Origin: Bacteroidales bacterium
Lineage (GTDB): Bacteria > Bacteroidota > Bacteroidia > Bacteroidales > UBA932
Reading direction: 5' to 3'
DNA: 39,218 nucleotides
NCBI GenBank assembly: GCA_017454335.1
Contig: JAFTDE010000022.1
Span: 1 to 39,218 of the forward strand
This document shows, one piece after another, positions 17,387 through 26,283 of the stretch (position 1 is the stretch's first letter; the number at the start of each line of letters is the position of its first letter). The translations under genes and the position numbers were made by a program. The notes below the pieces were generated by a model. The model made no database searches. It saw nothing but the letters and a program-made list of their open reading frames with translations, and had not been told where the DNA came from.

Positions 17387-19015
17387 ATGAAGAGAATCCT
17401 GCTGACCGCCCTGCTCACGCTCTCCTGCCTGTCCCTGCCTGCCCAGAGTATCTTCCAGGCCCCCGGCCGGGTGCGCAGCCTGACCGAGGAGAACCAGCAG
17501 CTGCGCTCGCAGGTCGACTCGCTCCTCGCCCTGGTGGACAGCCTCCGCCAGGAGCGTCTGGAAGAGGAGATCGCCTTCCTGGAGGGCAACAGCGACTATG
17601 AGGACGAGGAAGGCATCGAATACACGGCGGAACTGACGGACAGCCTGCTGGGCGTGTGGTACGAGACCCGCCGCATCTCGGACTACGTCGAAGGCGAGAT
17701 CTACGACATGGATTCCGTGACCTTCACTTCCAAACTCTCGGACGAGGAACTGATCGCGCGGATCGAAGCGATGCATTCCTACATCACCGTTCCCTTCAAC
17801 GAGACGGTCAAGAACTACATCGTCATGTACTCCGAGAAGATGAAAGAGCGGATGGGACGCATCCTGGGGCGCAGCAGCTACTACATGCCCATCTTCGAGG
17901 AAGTGTTCAGCCGCTACGGGCTGCCCCTGGAACTCAAGTACATGGCCGTCATCGAGTCGATGCTGGACCCCGTGGCCACCTCACGCGCCGGCGCCCGCGG
18001 CATGTGGCAGTTCATGTACACGACGGCCAAGGTGTACGGGTTGAAGATCAATTCCTTCGTGGACGAGCGCCTGGACGTGGAGAAGGCCGTCGACGCCGCC
18101 GCCCGCTTCCTGCGGGACAGCTACGAGGTGTTCGGGGACTGGAACCTGGCCATCAGCGCCTACAACTGCGGTGCGGGCAATGTCAACAAGGCCATCCGGC
18201 GCAGCGGCGGGAAACGCGATTTCTGGTCGATCTACCCGTACCTGCCCCGCGAGACGCGCGGATACGTGCCGGCTTTCGTGGGCGCCATGTACGCCATGTA
18301 TTACTACAAGGATTACGGCATCGTGCCGAGCGACTTCCCGGTCCCGGCCGTCGACACCTTCGAGATCGACCGGAACCTGCATTTCAAGCAGATCACCGGC
18401 CTGGTCGGCATCCCGATGGAAGAGCTGAAGGAACTGAATCCGCAGTACCTGCACGACATCATCCCGGGCAGCGAAGGGACCTGCATCCTCAAGGTACCGT
18501 ACAACTGGACCAATGCGCTCCTGGACGTGCCGATGGATTCGCTGTACGCCTACATGGCCGATTCGCTGATCAGCCCGCAGGTCATCAAGAACATCCAGGT
18601 CAGCAGCAATGAGACCCGCACCGCCTACAAGGTCAAGAACGGGGATTACCTGGGCCGCATCGCCACCCGCTACCACGTCACCGTGGCCCAGCTGAAAAGC
18701 TGGAACAACCTGCGCAGCAACAACATCCGCGTCGGGCAGATCCTGTACATCTACCACAACGGAACCGTTCCGGCGGCCTCGTCCGCCAGTTCTTCCGCCT
18801 CTTCCGCGGCTCCGGCGGCATCCGCGCCCGCCACGGCCACGAACCCGGACGATTATGCCGGATACCAGTTCTACACCGTCCAGGCGGGCGATACCTTCTA
18901 CAGCATCGCAAAAAACTATCCCGGCATCAGTGCCCAGAACATCATGGACTACAACAACATGTCCAGTTCCAAGCTCCAGCCGGGAATGAAAATAAAGATC
19001 CCTGTTCTTAAATAG
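17387..19015 (+). CDS. mltD: Lytic transglycosylase with two LysM domains (MltD-like)
   Basis: It cleaves peptidoglycan glycan strands to give 1,6-anhydro ends. The 542-residue protein has a signal peptide (MKRILLTALLTLSCLSLPAQ), a short coiled-coil (about residues 30-70), and a family 23 lysozyme-like domain. The catalytic Glu is E190 in AVIESMLDP, followed by SRAGARGMWQFM and the AYNCGAGNV motif. Two LysM peptidoglycan-binding domains lie at about 412-456 and 495-540, separated by an Ala/Ser-rich linker. No lipobox was seen, so it is probably periplasmic rather than a lipoprotein. In other Bacteroidota a relA/spoT gene often follows this string; here the ATPase operon converges instead. Confidence 0.93.
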   Translation: MKRILLTALLTLSCLSLPAQSIFQAPGRVRSLTEENQQLRSQVDSLLALVDSLRQERLEEEIAFLEGNSDYEDEEGIEYTAELTDSLLGVWYETRRISDYVEGEIYDMDSVTFTSKLSDEELIARIEAMHSYITVPFNETVKNYIVMYSEKMKERMGRILGRSSYYMPIFEEVFSRYGLPLELKYMAVIESMLDPVATSRAGARGMWQFMYTTAKVYGLKINSFVDERLDVEKAVDAAARFLRDSYEVFGDWNLAISAYNCGAGNVNKAIRRSGGKRDFWSIYPYLPRETRGYVPAFVGAMYAMYYYKDYGIVPSDFPVPAVDTFEIDRNLHFKQITGLVGIPMEELKELNPQYLHDIIPGSEGTCILKVPYNWTNALLDVPMDSLYAYMADSLISPQVIKNIQVSSNETRTAYKVKNGDYLGRIATRYHVTVAQLKSWNNLRSNNIRVGQILYIYHNGTVPAASSASSSASSAAPAASAPATATNPDDYAGYQFYTVQAGDTFYSIAKNYPGISAQNIMDYNNMSSSKLQPGMKIKIPVLK

Positions 19016-19027
19016 GGCGGGACGGCC

Positions 19028-19030
<3 letters not shown>
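19013..19030. terminator. Short hairpin spanning the mltD and ATPase K stop codons
   Basis: TAGGGC (19013-19018) and GCCCTA (19025-19030) form a 6-bp stem that contains both convergent stop codons. There is no T-tract, so if it terminates transcription it would be weak. Confidence 0.3.
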
Positions 19031-19462
<432 letters not shown>

Positions 19463-19473
19463 TTATTTTGTCA

Positions 19474-21267
19474 TTATTTCTTGAGTGGATTGTATTTCAG
19501 TCCGCGTCCCTCATAGCCGCTGTTCTTGAAGAACTCGACGAAGTTCAGACGCAAGGGGTGTACGAAGGCGCCCAGGCAGGACATCAGCAGGTTCAGCAGG
19601 TGGCCGACGATCAGGATCAGAACGAAGAAAAACCACTGCCAGCTCGGGTTCGGGCCCAGCACCATGTTGCCGAGCCGGTTGAACGCCGCACCCAGCAGGC
19701 CGCCGGCCAGTCCGAGGGCGTACAGACGGATGTAGCTGAGCACATCGCCCAGGATGCCCGTCACCATCTGGTAGCTGTCCCAGAGTCCGGCTCCGATGTT
19801 CAGCAGGGGATTGCGGCCGGGCTTGTTGAAGATGAAAATGCCCAGTCCGGACAAAACCGCCAGGCCGATGACCATCCATTTGATCACCGTCGCCGGCAGG
19901 AACTTCAGCATCGCGACCGCCGCGATCAGCACGCCGCCGACGATCAGCATCGTCCAGCCCAGGGTCGAAAGCGAATTCCTGAACCCGAAACGGCGTATGC
20001 AGTACACGGTCTTGAATATCATCGCCAGGCAGATGTGCAGCACACCGACCAGGAGGGCCAGCACCATCTGGGCGTCATAGCCCGCGATCTGGCCGGAGAT
20101 CATGTAGTTCTTCAACCCCTGCGGGACCCAGGCCGCCTGACGCAGGTCGATTCCGAAGAAGGTCCCCATCAGGATGCCGACGAAGAAAGTCGCGACGCCC
20201 AGTACGGAAATCAGCGGTCCGATATTCTCGAACATCTTGATTTTCAGCCACTTCTTATGGATGGCGATACCGACCAGGATCAGCACGATGCCGTATCCGC
20301 CGTCGCCCATGCACATCGCGAAGAACAGCAGGAAGAAAATGGACAGCAGCGGTGTCGGGTCGAATTCGTCGTACACAGGCATGCCGTACATGCCGGTGAT
20401 GCCCTCGAACAGGCGGGAGAACCAGTTGTTCTTCAACTTGATCGGGGGATTGTCCTCCTTCGTGGCGTCCGCCGACTGCCAGTACACGTCCATCTGATCG
20501 AACGCCGCCTCCAGGCGTTCCCTGTCACGGGCGGGGGCAAAGCCTTCGAACACGCAGAGGGTGTTCTCGGCAGCGGGAACCGCCGCGACACCGGCCAGAT
20601 GCAGGTCCAGGCGGGCGCAGAGATCGGCTTTCATCCGTTCCAGTTCCGGCACGCGCTCCTTTGCGCCGGCCAGGCGGCGGAGCGTCTTCTGCAGATGCTG
20701 CTCTTTGTCCGCGAGTTCCGCTTCCAGCTTGGCCACATCGGCTTCGGGCATGGGAATCCGGCCCGGAAGGGGATCTTCACCCGCTACGACGAACCAGGTT
20801 CCCTCCTTGTTCTGGTCCACCACGGAAAGGGCGTATTCCTCGCTCCATTCGGGACGGAACTGCTTGGCGGACAATTTGTGGAAATGGACCGGGACGCCGG
20901 CTTCGGTCAGCTTGCCGAGCATTTCCGTATCGAACGAGCCCCAGACACGCAGGGTCTCTATCTCCTGCTGCAGCTGATGGATCTCCGTCCTGTCATCCGA
21001 ATAGCGCATGATCATGCCACCCGCCAGGCGCACGATGTCGCCGTCTATGTGCTCGACTTCGGTTCCCGCGGGAACCTCGGCTTTCTGCAGTCCCTGGATC
21101 AGGCCGTTGATCAGTTCGATGTCACCGACGATCTTGCGGGAAGCCTCGTCCATGGGCTTGGAGCTGCGGGTGATGTCCACGAGCCCCAGTTCCTGGATGC
21201 TTTCCAGCACGGCATCCTGCTGGTTACTGAGCAGGATGAAGGAGTACTTGGTCATTTTCTCGATCAT
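19474..21267 (-). CDS. atpI: V/A-type ATPase subunit I (stator a-subunit)
   Basis: This large stator subunit forms the ion half-channels next to the K ring. The 597-residue protein has a soluble, partly coiled-coil N-terminal half (to about residue 310, for example ADVAKLEAELADKEQHLQKTL) that clamps the peripheral stalks. The membrane half has about eight helices. The conserved Arg facing the rotor carboxylate is R514 in SYIRLYALGLAGG. The start overlaps the subunit D stop as ATGA. Length and layout are normal for the family. Confidence 0.94.
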   Translation of the reverse strand: MIEKMTKYSFILLSNQQDAVLESIQELGLVDITRSSKPMDEASRKIVGDIELINGLIQGLQKAEVPAGTEVEHIDGDIVRLAGGMIMRYSDDRTEIHQLQQEIETLRVWGSFDTEMLGKLTEAGVPVHFHKLSAKQFRPEWSEEYALSVVDQNKEGTWFVVAGEDPLPGRIPMPEADVAKLEAELADKEQHLQKTLRRLAGAKERVPELERMKADLCARLDLHLAGVAAVPAAENTLCVFEGFAPARDRERLEAAFDQMDVYWQSADATKEDNPPIKLKNNWFSRLFEGITGMYGMPVYDEFDPTPLLSIFFLLFFAMCMGDGGYGIVLILVGIAIHKKWLKIKMFENIGPLISVLGVATFFVGILMGTFFGIDLRQAAWVPQGLKNYMISGQIAGYDAQMVLALLVGVLHICLAMIFKTVYCIRRFGFRNSLSTLGWTMLIVGGVLIAAVAMLKFLPATVIKWMVIGLAVLSGLGIFIFNKPGRNPLLNIGAGLWDSYQMVTGILGDVLSYIRLYALGLAGGLLGAAFNRLGNMVLGPNPSWQWFFFVLILIVGHLLNLLMSCLGAFVHPLRLNFVEFFKNSGYEGRGLKYNPLKK

Positions 21268-21875
21268 CGCGCAGCCTCCTCTTCTTCTTCCGCCTCGTGG
21301 CGGGTTTTCACAATCTTGGACGAGGCCTTGCTGAGGTTCTCCTCGTCCTCCATATAACGCTTGATCTTGCGGATCGCCTCCTGGTACCCGGGAATCTGGA
21401 CCTTTTCGTAGAGGTTCACCTTCTGGGTCGTCTTCTTGCGGTTGAATTCCAGGATGCGCCGCTTCTCTTCACTGATTTCCGAGGCGATGCCCAGCCGGGT
21501 GAGTTCCTTGAGGATGTTCACCCCGTCGGCATACCAGGCCGGCTTGACAAAGGCGTTGAAGGGCTGCAGCTCGTAGTGGATGTCGAAAAGCTGCGGCGTC
21601 TTGACACCGGCGACCTTGACCTCGTGGCAGTCCACGTCCGTGATGCGGATCAGCCCCGGTTCGAACTCGTTCCACAGGGCAGCCAGGTAGTCGTAATTCC
21701 GGAGCCCCTCTTCGAGTTGTTCCATCAGGCTGGCTGCCTCGGCCTTGGCGGCATTGACGCTGACACGCAGGGCCGACTCCTTGTTCTTCAGGGTAGGGAG
21801 GGCATTCTGGCGCATCTTCAGCTGTTTGCCGAGGTTCGTCAGGGACGTCTTGTTGTATTGGAACTTGACAGCCAT
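21264..21875 (-). CDS. atpD: V/A-type ATPase subunit D (central stalk)
   Basis: This central rotor shaft links the A3B3 head to the membrane ring. The 203-residue protein is almost entirely helical. The N-terminal segment FQYNKTSLTNLGKQLKMRQNALPTLKNKE is typical of subunit D, and the C-terminal half forms the returning coiled-coil (EEKRRILEFNRKKTTQKVNLYEKVQIP). It overlaps subunit I by 4 bases and starts 5 bases after the B stop. The name D here follows V/A-ATPase nomenclature and is not the F-type delta. Confidence 0.93.
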   Translation of the reverse strand: MAVKFQYNKTSLTNLGKQLKMRQNALPTLKNKESALRVSVNAAKAEAASLMEQLEEGLRNYDYLAALWNEFEPGLIRITDVDCHEVKVAGVKTPQLFDIHYELQPFNAFVKPAWYADGVNILKELTRLGIASEISEEKRRILEFNRKKTTQKVNLYEKVQIPGYQEAIRKIKRYMEDEENLSKASSKIVKTRHEAEEEEEAAR

Positions 21876-21880
21876 TGTCT

Positions 21881-23200
21881 TTACTTGACCCAGTATTTGT
21901 CAATCAAAGCCTGCTTGATACCGGTTTCAGCCGGCGAGAAGTATTTGGCGAACAGCTGCCAGACCGTGTTCAGCATCTCCTCGATGGAGATGTTGACATC
22001 GATGCTGAGGATGCGCGTCGCATACTCCTTGGCGTAATCCAGGCAGCGCAGGTCGTAGTCGGACAGGTCGAAACCGTTCTCCAGCTTGGTCTTGGCGTTC
22101 TGCGCGTCGGCGTACAGACGTACGCTGGCGTTCATCAGCTGGGAGTGGTCCTCGCGCGTCTTCTTGCCCTGGACCAGCTGTTTGAGTCGGGACAGCGAAC
22201 GGAACGGGTCGATGATGACCTTGCCGGAATCGGGATCCGCACGCAGGAACAGCTGTCCCTCGGTGATGTAACCCGTGTTGTCCGGGATGGCGTGGGTGAT
22301 GTCGCCGTCATTGAGCGTCGTCACCGCGATGATGGTGATGGAACCGCCGGCAGGCAGCTGCACCGCCTTCTCGTAGATCTTCGCCAGGTCGGAATACAGC
22401 GATCCCGGCATCGAATCCTTGGACGGAATCTGGTCCATGCGGTTGGAAACGATGCTGAGCGCATCCGCGTACAGGGTCATGTCGGTCAGCAGGACCAACA
22501 CCTTCTCGTTCTTGTCCACGGCGAAATACTCCGCTGCAGCCAGGGTCATATCCGGGATCAGCAGGCGCTCCACGGGGGGATCCTCCGTCGTATTGATGAA
22601 GCAGACGATGCGGTCCAGCGCACCCGCGGATTCGAACTGGTGGCGGAAATACAGGTAGTCGTCATTGCTCAGACCCATGCCGCCCAGGATGATCTTGTCC
22701 ACGTCGGCGCGCAGGGCGACATCGGCCATGACCTCGTTGTAGGGCTGGTCCGGATCGGCGAAGAACGGAATCTTCTGGCCGGAGACGAGCGTATTGTTCA
22801 GGTCGATGCCGGCGATACCCGTCGGGATCAGTTCGGACGGCTGGCGCCGCTTGTACGGGTTGACGGAAGGACCGCCCACCTCGCGCTCCTCACCCTCCAC
22901 CTCGGGGCCGCCGTCGATCGGATGGCCATAGGCGTTGAAGAAGCGCCCGGACAGCTGTTCGCTGACCTTCAGGGTCGGGGGAGCGCCCAGGAACTGCACC
23001 TCGGCGTCCGTGGGGATGCCCTCCGTGCCGGAAAACACCTGCAGCGTCACCAGGTCACCCTTGGTCTTGACGACCTGGGCCAGGCGGCCGTCCACGACGG
23101 CAAGTTCGTCATTGGACACACCCGAAGCCTGGAGCGAAACCGTCGCCTTGGTGATGGCGTGCAGCCGGGTGTAGATTTTCTGATATGCCTTATTTGCCAT
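21881..23200 (-). CDS. atpB: V/A-type ATPase subunit B (non-catalytic)
   Basis: This non-catalytic head subunit alternates with A. The 439-residue protein has the beta-barrel N-terminal domain and a nucleotide-binding-fold core without a true P-loop; its place is taken by a degenerate LVSGQKIPFF. Family features include NTTEDPPVERLLIPDMTLAAAEYFAV, LVLLTDMTLYADALS and the arginine-containing SLSRLKQLV region. The start overlaps the subunit A stop by 11 bases, which suggests translational coupling that balances A and B. Confidence 0.95.
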   Translation of the reverse strand: MANKAYQKIYTRLHAITKATVSLQASGVSNDELAVVDGRLAQVVKTKGDLVTLQVFSGTEGIPTDAEVQFLGAPPTLKVSEQLSGRFFNAYGHPIDGGPEVEGEEREVGGPSVNPYKRRQPSELIPTGIAGIDLNNTLVSGQKIPFFADPDQPYNEVMADVALRADVDKIILGGMGLSNDDYLYFRHQFESAGALDRIVCFINTTEDPPVERLLIPDMTLAAAEYFAVDKNEKVLVLLTDMTLYADALSIVSNRMDQIPSKDSMPGSLYSDLAKIYEKAVQLPAGGSITIIAVTTLNDGDITHAIPDNTGYITEGQLFLRADPDSGKVIIDPFRSLSRLKQLVQGKKTREDHSQLMNASVRLYADAQNAKTKLENGFDLSDYDLRCLDYAKEYATRILSIDVNISIEEMLNTVWQLFAKYFSPAETGIKQALIDKYWVK

Positions 23201-24944
23201 ATTCCTGCAGAAGTTTGTTTAATTCGTCTTGGTACATCTTGTAGTTCTTGCTGTGGAACTCGGAATAGTTCATCTGCCGGACCACATTGATCATTTCCTT
23301 GAAAACGCTGCGGCACTGCTCGTAGTTCTCGAACTCGAAATCGTGCGCGCAGACGCCCAGCAGCAGGTCCAGCATCTCGCACTGGCGCTCGATCGGGCAG
23401 AGGCTGTCGATCGCATCGAAGGCGTCCTGCTGCAGGAAACCGAAGTCCAGCAGCTCGGACTTCCAGAAAGCCTCGTGGTAGCTCATCGGAACGCCGTCGT
23501 CGCCGAGGATGTTGATCTGGTCGCTCATTTCGCGGCCGCGGCGGATCAGCATCTTCGCCCCGACGACCTTCTCCACCCAGCCCGGTTCCACCTTCTCGTC
23601 GAGGAAGGAGGCGATTTCGGGATACTCGAGGTACTTGGAATAGGAATCGATCGGGTTGACGGCCGGATAGCGTTTCTGGTCAGCCCGGTTCTGTTCCAGG
23701 GCGTAGAAACAGCGGGCCGCCTTCTTGGTGGATTCCGTAACCGGTTCCTTGAGGTTGCCGCCGGCAGGGGAGACCGTACCGATGAAGGTGATGGCACCGG
23801 TCTGGCCGTTGTTCAGCACGACCATGCCGGCCCGTGCATAGAAGTTCGAAATGATGGAGGAAAGGTCCACCGGGAACGCGTCGGCGCCCGGCAGCTCTTC
23901 CATACGGTTACTCATCTCGCGCAGCGCCTGGGCCCAGCGGGACGTGGAGTCCGCCAGCAGCAGGCAGCGCAGGCCCATCGCACGGTAGTACTCGCAGATC
24001 GTCATCGCCGTGTACACGGAGGCCTCGCGAGCCGCCACAGGCATGTTGGAGGTATTGCAGATGATGGTCGTACGGTCCATCAGCTTGCGTCCCGTGTGCG
24101 GATCGACCAGTTCCGGGAACTCGGTGAAGATCTCGACGACCTCGTTGGCGCGTTCACCGCAGGCGGCCATCACGATGACATCCGCCTCGCCCTGCTTGGC
24201 GATGGCGTGCTGGAGCACCGTCTTGCCGCAGCCGAACGGACCGGGAATGAATCCGGTACCGCCCTCCGCAATCGGGTTGAAGGTATCGATCACGCGCACG
24301 CCCGTCTCCATGATGCGGGAAGGACGCGGTTTCTCCCGGTAGCAGCGCACCGCCACCTTGACCGGCCAGCGCTGCGTCATGGTCACGTCGAAGCGTTCGC
24401 CCGCCTCGTCACGCAGCTGCGCGATCACATGATCCACGTTGTAGGAACCGGCCGCTTCGATCTTCTCGACCTTGTATGTCCCCTTGAAGCTGAAAGGAAC
24501 CATGATTTTGTGGGGGAGCCAGCCCTCATGCACCTCACCGAGCCAGTCGGCGGCACGCACTTCGTCCCCGACCTGCGCGATGGGCGTGAAGTCCCAGAGG
24601 ATTTCGCGGTTGATCGGGTCGGTGTACTCGCCCTTCTTGAGGAAAACGTCGGACATCGTCGTCAAGTCGTTCTGCAGACCGTCATAGACGCTGCTGAGCA
24701 TGCCCGGACCGAGCGTCACTTCCAGCATCCGGCCGAGGAATTCGACCGGATCGCCGTTGCGCAGACCGCGGGTACTCTCGAAAACCTGCACGGATGCCTG
24801 TTGGCCGTTCACCTTGATGACCTCGGCCAGCAGGCGGACGCCCTTGACGTCGATGTAGCACAGCTCGTTCTCCGAGACCGGGCCGTCCACCAGAACCGTG
24901 ACAAGGTTGGAAACGATGCCTGTAACCTTACCTGTAGTATTCAT
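23190..24944 (-). CDS. atpA: V/A-type ATPase catalytic subunit A
   Basis: This is the catalytic head subunit. The 584-residue protein has the N-terminal barrel, the A-specific non-homologous insertion (about residues 110-200), the P-loop GPFGCGKTVLQ with Cys at residue 239, the catalytic GERANE segment, LLLADSTSRWAQALRE, and a helical C-terminal domain. The P-loop Cys resembles eukaryotic V-ATPase A subunits, where this residue takes part in redox control; many bacterial homologues have Ala or Ser there. The start lies 5 bases after the DUF2764 stop. Whether it mainly hydrolyses or makes ATP cannot be read from sequence. Confidence 0.96.
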   Translation of the reverse strand: MNTTGKVTGIVSNLVTVLVDGPVSENELCYIDVKGVRLLAEVIKVNGQQASVQVFESTRGLRNGDPVEFLGRMLEVTLGPGMLSSVYDGLQNDLTTMSDVFLKKGEYTDPINREILWDFTPIAQVGDEVRAADWLGEVHEGWLPHKIMVPFSFKGTYKVEKIEAAGSYNVDHVIAQLRDEAGERFDVTMTQRWPVKVAVRCYREKPRPSRIMETGVRVIDTFNPIAEGGTGFIPGPFGCGKTVLQHAIAKQGEADVIVMAACGERANEVVEIFTEFPELVDPHTGRKLMDRTTIICNTSNMPVAAREASVYTAMTICEYYRAMGLRCLLLADSTSRWAQALREMSNRMEELPGADAFPVDLSSIISNFYARAGMVVLNNGQTGAITFIGTVSPAGGNLKEPVTESTKKAARCFYALEQNRADQKRYPAVNPIDSYSKYLEYPEIASFLDEKVEPGWVEKVVGAKMLIRRGREMSDQINILGDDGVPMSYHEAFWKSELLDFGFLQQDAFDAIDSLCPIERQCEMLDLLLGVCAHDFEFENYEQCRSVFKEMINVVRQMNYSEFHSKNYKMYQDELNKLLQEYGK

Positions 24945-24949
24945 ATTCT

Positions 24950-25525
24950 TTATCTTGTATTTCTGATTTCATCCACGAGTTTGCGGAACAGCTCGCGTCC
25001 CTTCTCCGGATCGAGCCGCAGCCAGCGGTCGACGATCTTCAGCCTCGCGACGAAGCCGAGGATCACGTCGATGTCGAAAATATCCAGTTCCGTGATCTGT
25101 ACGATCTTGTCCCACATCGCGTCGTCCAGCCCCTTTTCACGGGCCAGCAGGTCCGTGAGGGACAGCACGGATTCGATGGCGCCCGCCTCCATGAATTCAC
25201 CGGCCTCCAGATCGATCACATCCTGGCCTTCCGGCCGGCCCAGCGCCCGGTTCAGGTAGGCGACCTTGGCGTTGCGGACATGCAGGTCGAAGGAGAAGAA
25301 TTCCCGGATGAAACGGTTCCGGTGGGCCAGAACACGCTCGTAGAACGCCGGCGTCAGGTTTTTGGCCTCGTACCCGCTCAGCAGCAGGTCCAGCAACTCC
25401 ACGTCGGATCCTTCCAGACGCTCCCGGATCTCATGCAGGACGGGATGGACATGCAGACCCTGATTCTTTTCAGGATCCTGGTCCAGGTCAGGCAGACACG
25501 CGATGATGTACTCGTAATTGCGCAT
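24950..25525 (-). CDS. DUF2764 protein of the V/A-ATPase operon (subunit C-like)
   Basis: The 191-residue helical protein (opening MRNYEYIIACLPDL) matches the DUF2764 family found in ATPase operons of Bacteroidota, Chlamydiae and spirochaetes at this position, between E and A. No separate subunit C, the socket between central stalk and ring, is encoded nearby, so DUF2764 may fill that role. This is a hypothesis based on gene order and helical content. It starts 9 bases after subunit E and ends 5 bases before A. Confidence 0.85.
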   Translation of the reverse strand: MRNYEYIIACLPDLDQDPEKNQGLHVHPVLHEIRERLEGSDVELLDLLLSGYEAKNLTPAFYERVLAHRNRFIREFFSFDLHVRNAKVAYLNRALGRPEGQDVIDLEAGEFMEAGAIESVLSLTDLLAREKGLDDAMWDKIVQITELDIFDIDVILGFVARLKIVDRWLRLDPEKGRELFRKLVDEIRNTR

Positions 25526-25534
25526 ACGCGGGAA

Positions 25535-26143
25535 CTACTTCTCGAAAAGGAGTTTTCGGGTCACGGGCCGCAGATAGGCCGCAATCAGGTCCTGGAAGCT
25601 CTCATCCGTCATGCTGATGAAGTAGGATCCGTCCTTGGGGCCGATCGTGAATCCGCCGGCGATCTTCTTGGAGAAGGATGCCTGGACGCCTTTGCCCAGG
25701 GCGGCGCCCAGTTCCTTGGTGACCCAGGGTTCCAGCTGCGCGCGCAGGGCGTCGGGGAGGATCAGCTGCAGATCGGCGGGTTCCTCGGCCGAGAAATGGC
25801 GGCAGACTTCCAGCATGATTGTCTTAAGGAAATCCGGATCGGCCGCGGCGGCCTTGATTTTATCTGCGGAAACCTGCGTCACGACCAGATCCTCGATATC
25901 CTTGCGGGTGGCCTGCAGCGCCTGCGCCGAAGCCATCCGGATGTCGGATACGGCCTTGGACTTGAGATCCTCGGCCTGACGGCGGGCCGAACCGACGATT
26001 TCATCCGCCTGTGCCTGCGCGGCTTTCACGATCTCGGACGCTTCCTGGCGGGCCTTGGCAAGCAGCTGCTCGCCCTCTTCACGACCCTTGGACAAACCCT
26101 CGTTATAAAGCTTTTGGGTGAGTTCCTGTAGTTTGTCGGACAT
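25535..26143 (-). CDS. atpE: V/A-type ATPase subunit E (peripheral stalk)
   Basis: This peripheral stalk subunit ties the head to subunit I. The 202-residue protein has a long N-terminal helix rich in Ala, Glu and Lys (LSKGREEGEQLLAKARQEASEIVKAA...), as expected for the right-handed coiled-coil stalk, and a globular C-terminal domain. A partner G/H subunit is not visible in the operon. It is the promoter-proximal gene, with its ATG about 35 bases downstream of the predicted transcription start. Confidence 0.92.
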   Translation of the reverse strand: MSDKLQELTQKLYNEGLSKGREEGEQLLAKARQEASEIVKAAQAQADEIVGSARRQAEDLKSKAVSDIRMASAQALQATRKDIEDLVVTQVSADKIKAAAADPDFLKTIMLEVCRHFSAEEPADLQLILPDALRAQLEPWVTKELGAALGKGVQASFSKKIAGGFTIGPKDGSYFISMTDESFQDLIAAYLRPVTRKLLFEK

Positions 26144-26167
26144 AGTAAGATATGGTTAATAGGTGTT

Positions 26168-26225
26168 TTAGTATGTAATCATACAAATCTAATAAATTAG
26201 TATGTAATCATACAAATCTAATAAA
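26168..26225. repeat. Perfect tandem duplication, 2 x 29 bp
   Basis: Bases 26168-26196 and 26197-26225 are identical. Each copy holds the inverted repeat GTATGTAATCATAC (26171-26184 and 26200-26213; 5-bp arms, 4-base loop) followed by CAAATCTA, which on the minus strand is the -7 box TAGATTTG. The repeat lies between the decarboxylase terminator and the ATPase operon. Confidence 0.95.
26184..26216 (-). promoter_or_regulatory. Promoter of the V/A-ATPase operon, built from the tandem repeat
   Basis: On the minus strand the proximal repeat gives the -7 box TAGATTTG (26184-26191). The distal repeat supplies TTTG (26213-26216) exactly 21 bases upstream, so the pair reads TTTG-N21-TAGATTTG, a full match to the Bacteroides consensus. 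The predicted start is near 26178, within a 14-base inverted repeat that could be an operator. The distal copy has its own -7 box at 26213-26220 but no good -33. Confidence 0.65.
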
Positions 26226-26252
26226 AAAAACGCAACTGTCGAACAGCCGCGT
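26223..26252 (-). terminator. Rho-independent terminator after oadB
   Basis: Read on the minus strand, ACGCGGCTG and CAGTTGCGT pair over 9 bp (two G-U pairs) around a 5-base loop, followed by eight T. It ends the decarboxylase operon 30 bases after the oadB stop and just before the ATPase promoter. On the plus strand the G-U pairs become A-C mismatches, so it works best in the minus direction. Confidence 0.82.
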
Positions 26253-26283
26253 CTTTTTTTTGCAGGTTCCGGAGGCCCGGAAA

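Noticed and set aside
19468-21357. A 629-codon open frame on the plus strand opposite ATPase subunit I
   Set aside because: It has the same shadow composition (Gln, His, Asp, Val-rich) and no domain; subunit I on the other strand is certain.
23229-25259. A 676-codon open frame on the plus strand opposite ATPase subunits A and DUF2764
   Set aside because: It is antisense to clearly conserved genes and is rich in His, Arg, Asp and Gly without recognisable motifs. This is the expected shadow of a GC-rich third codon position.
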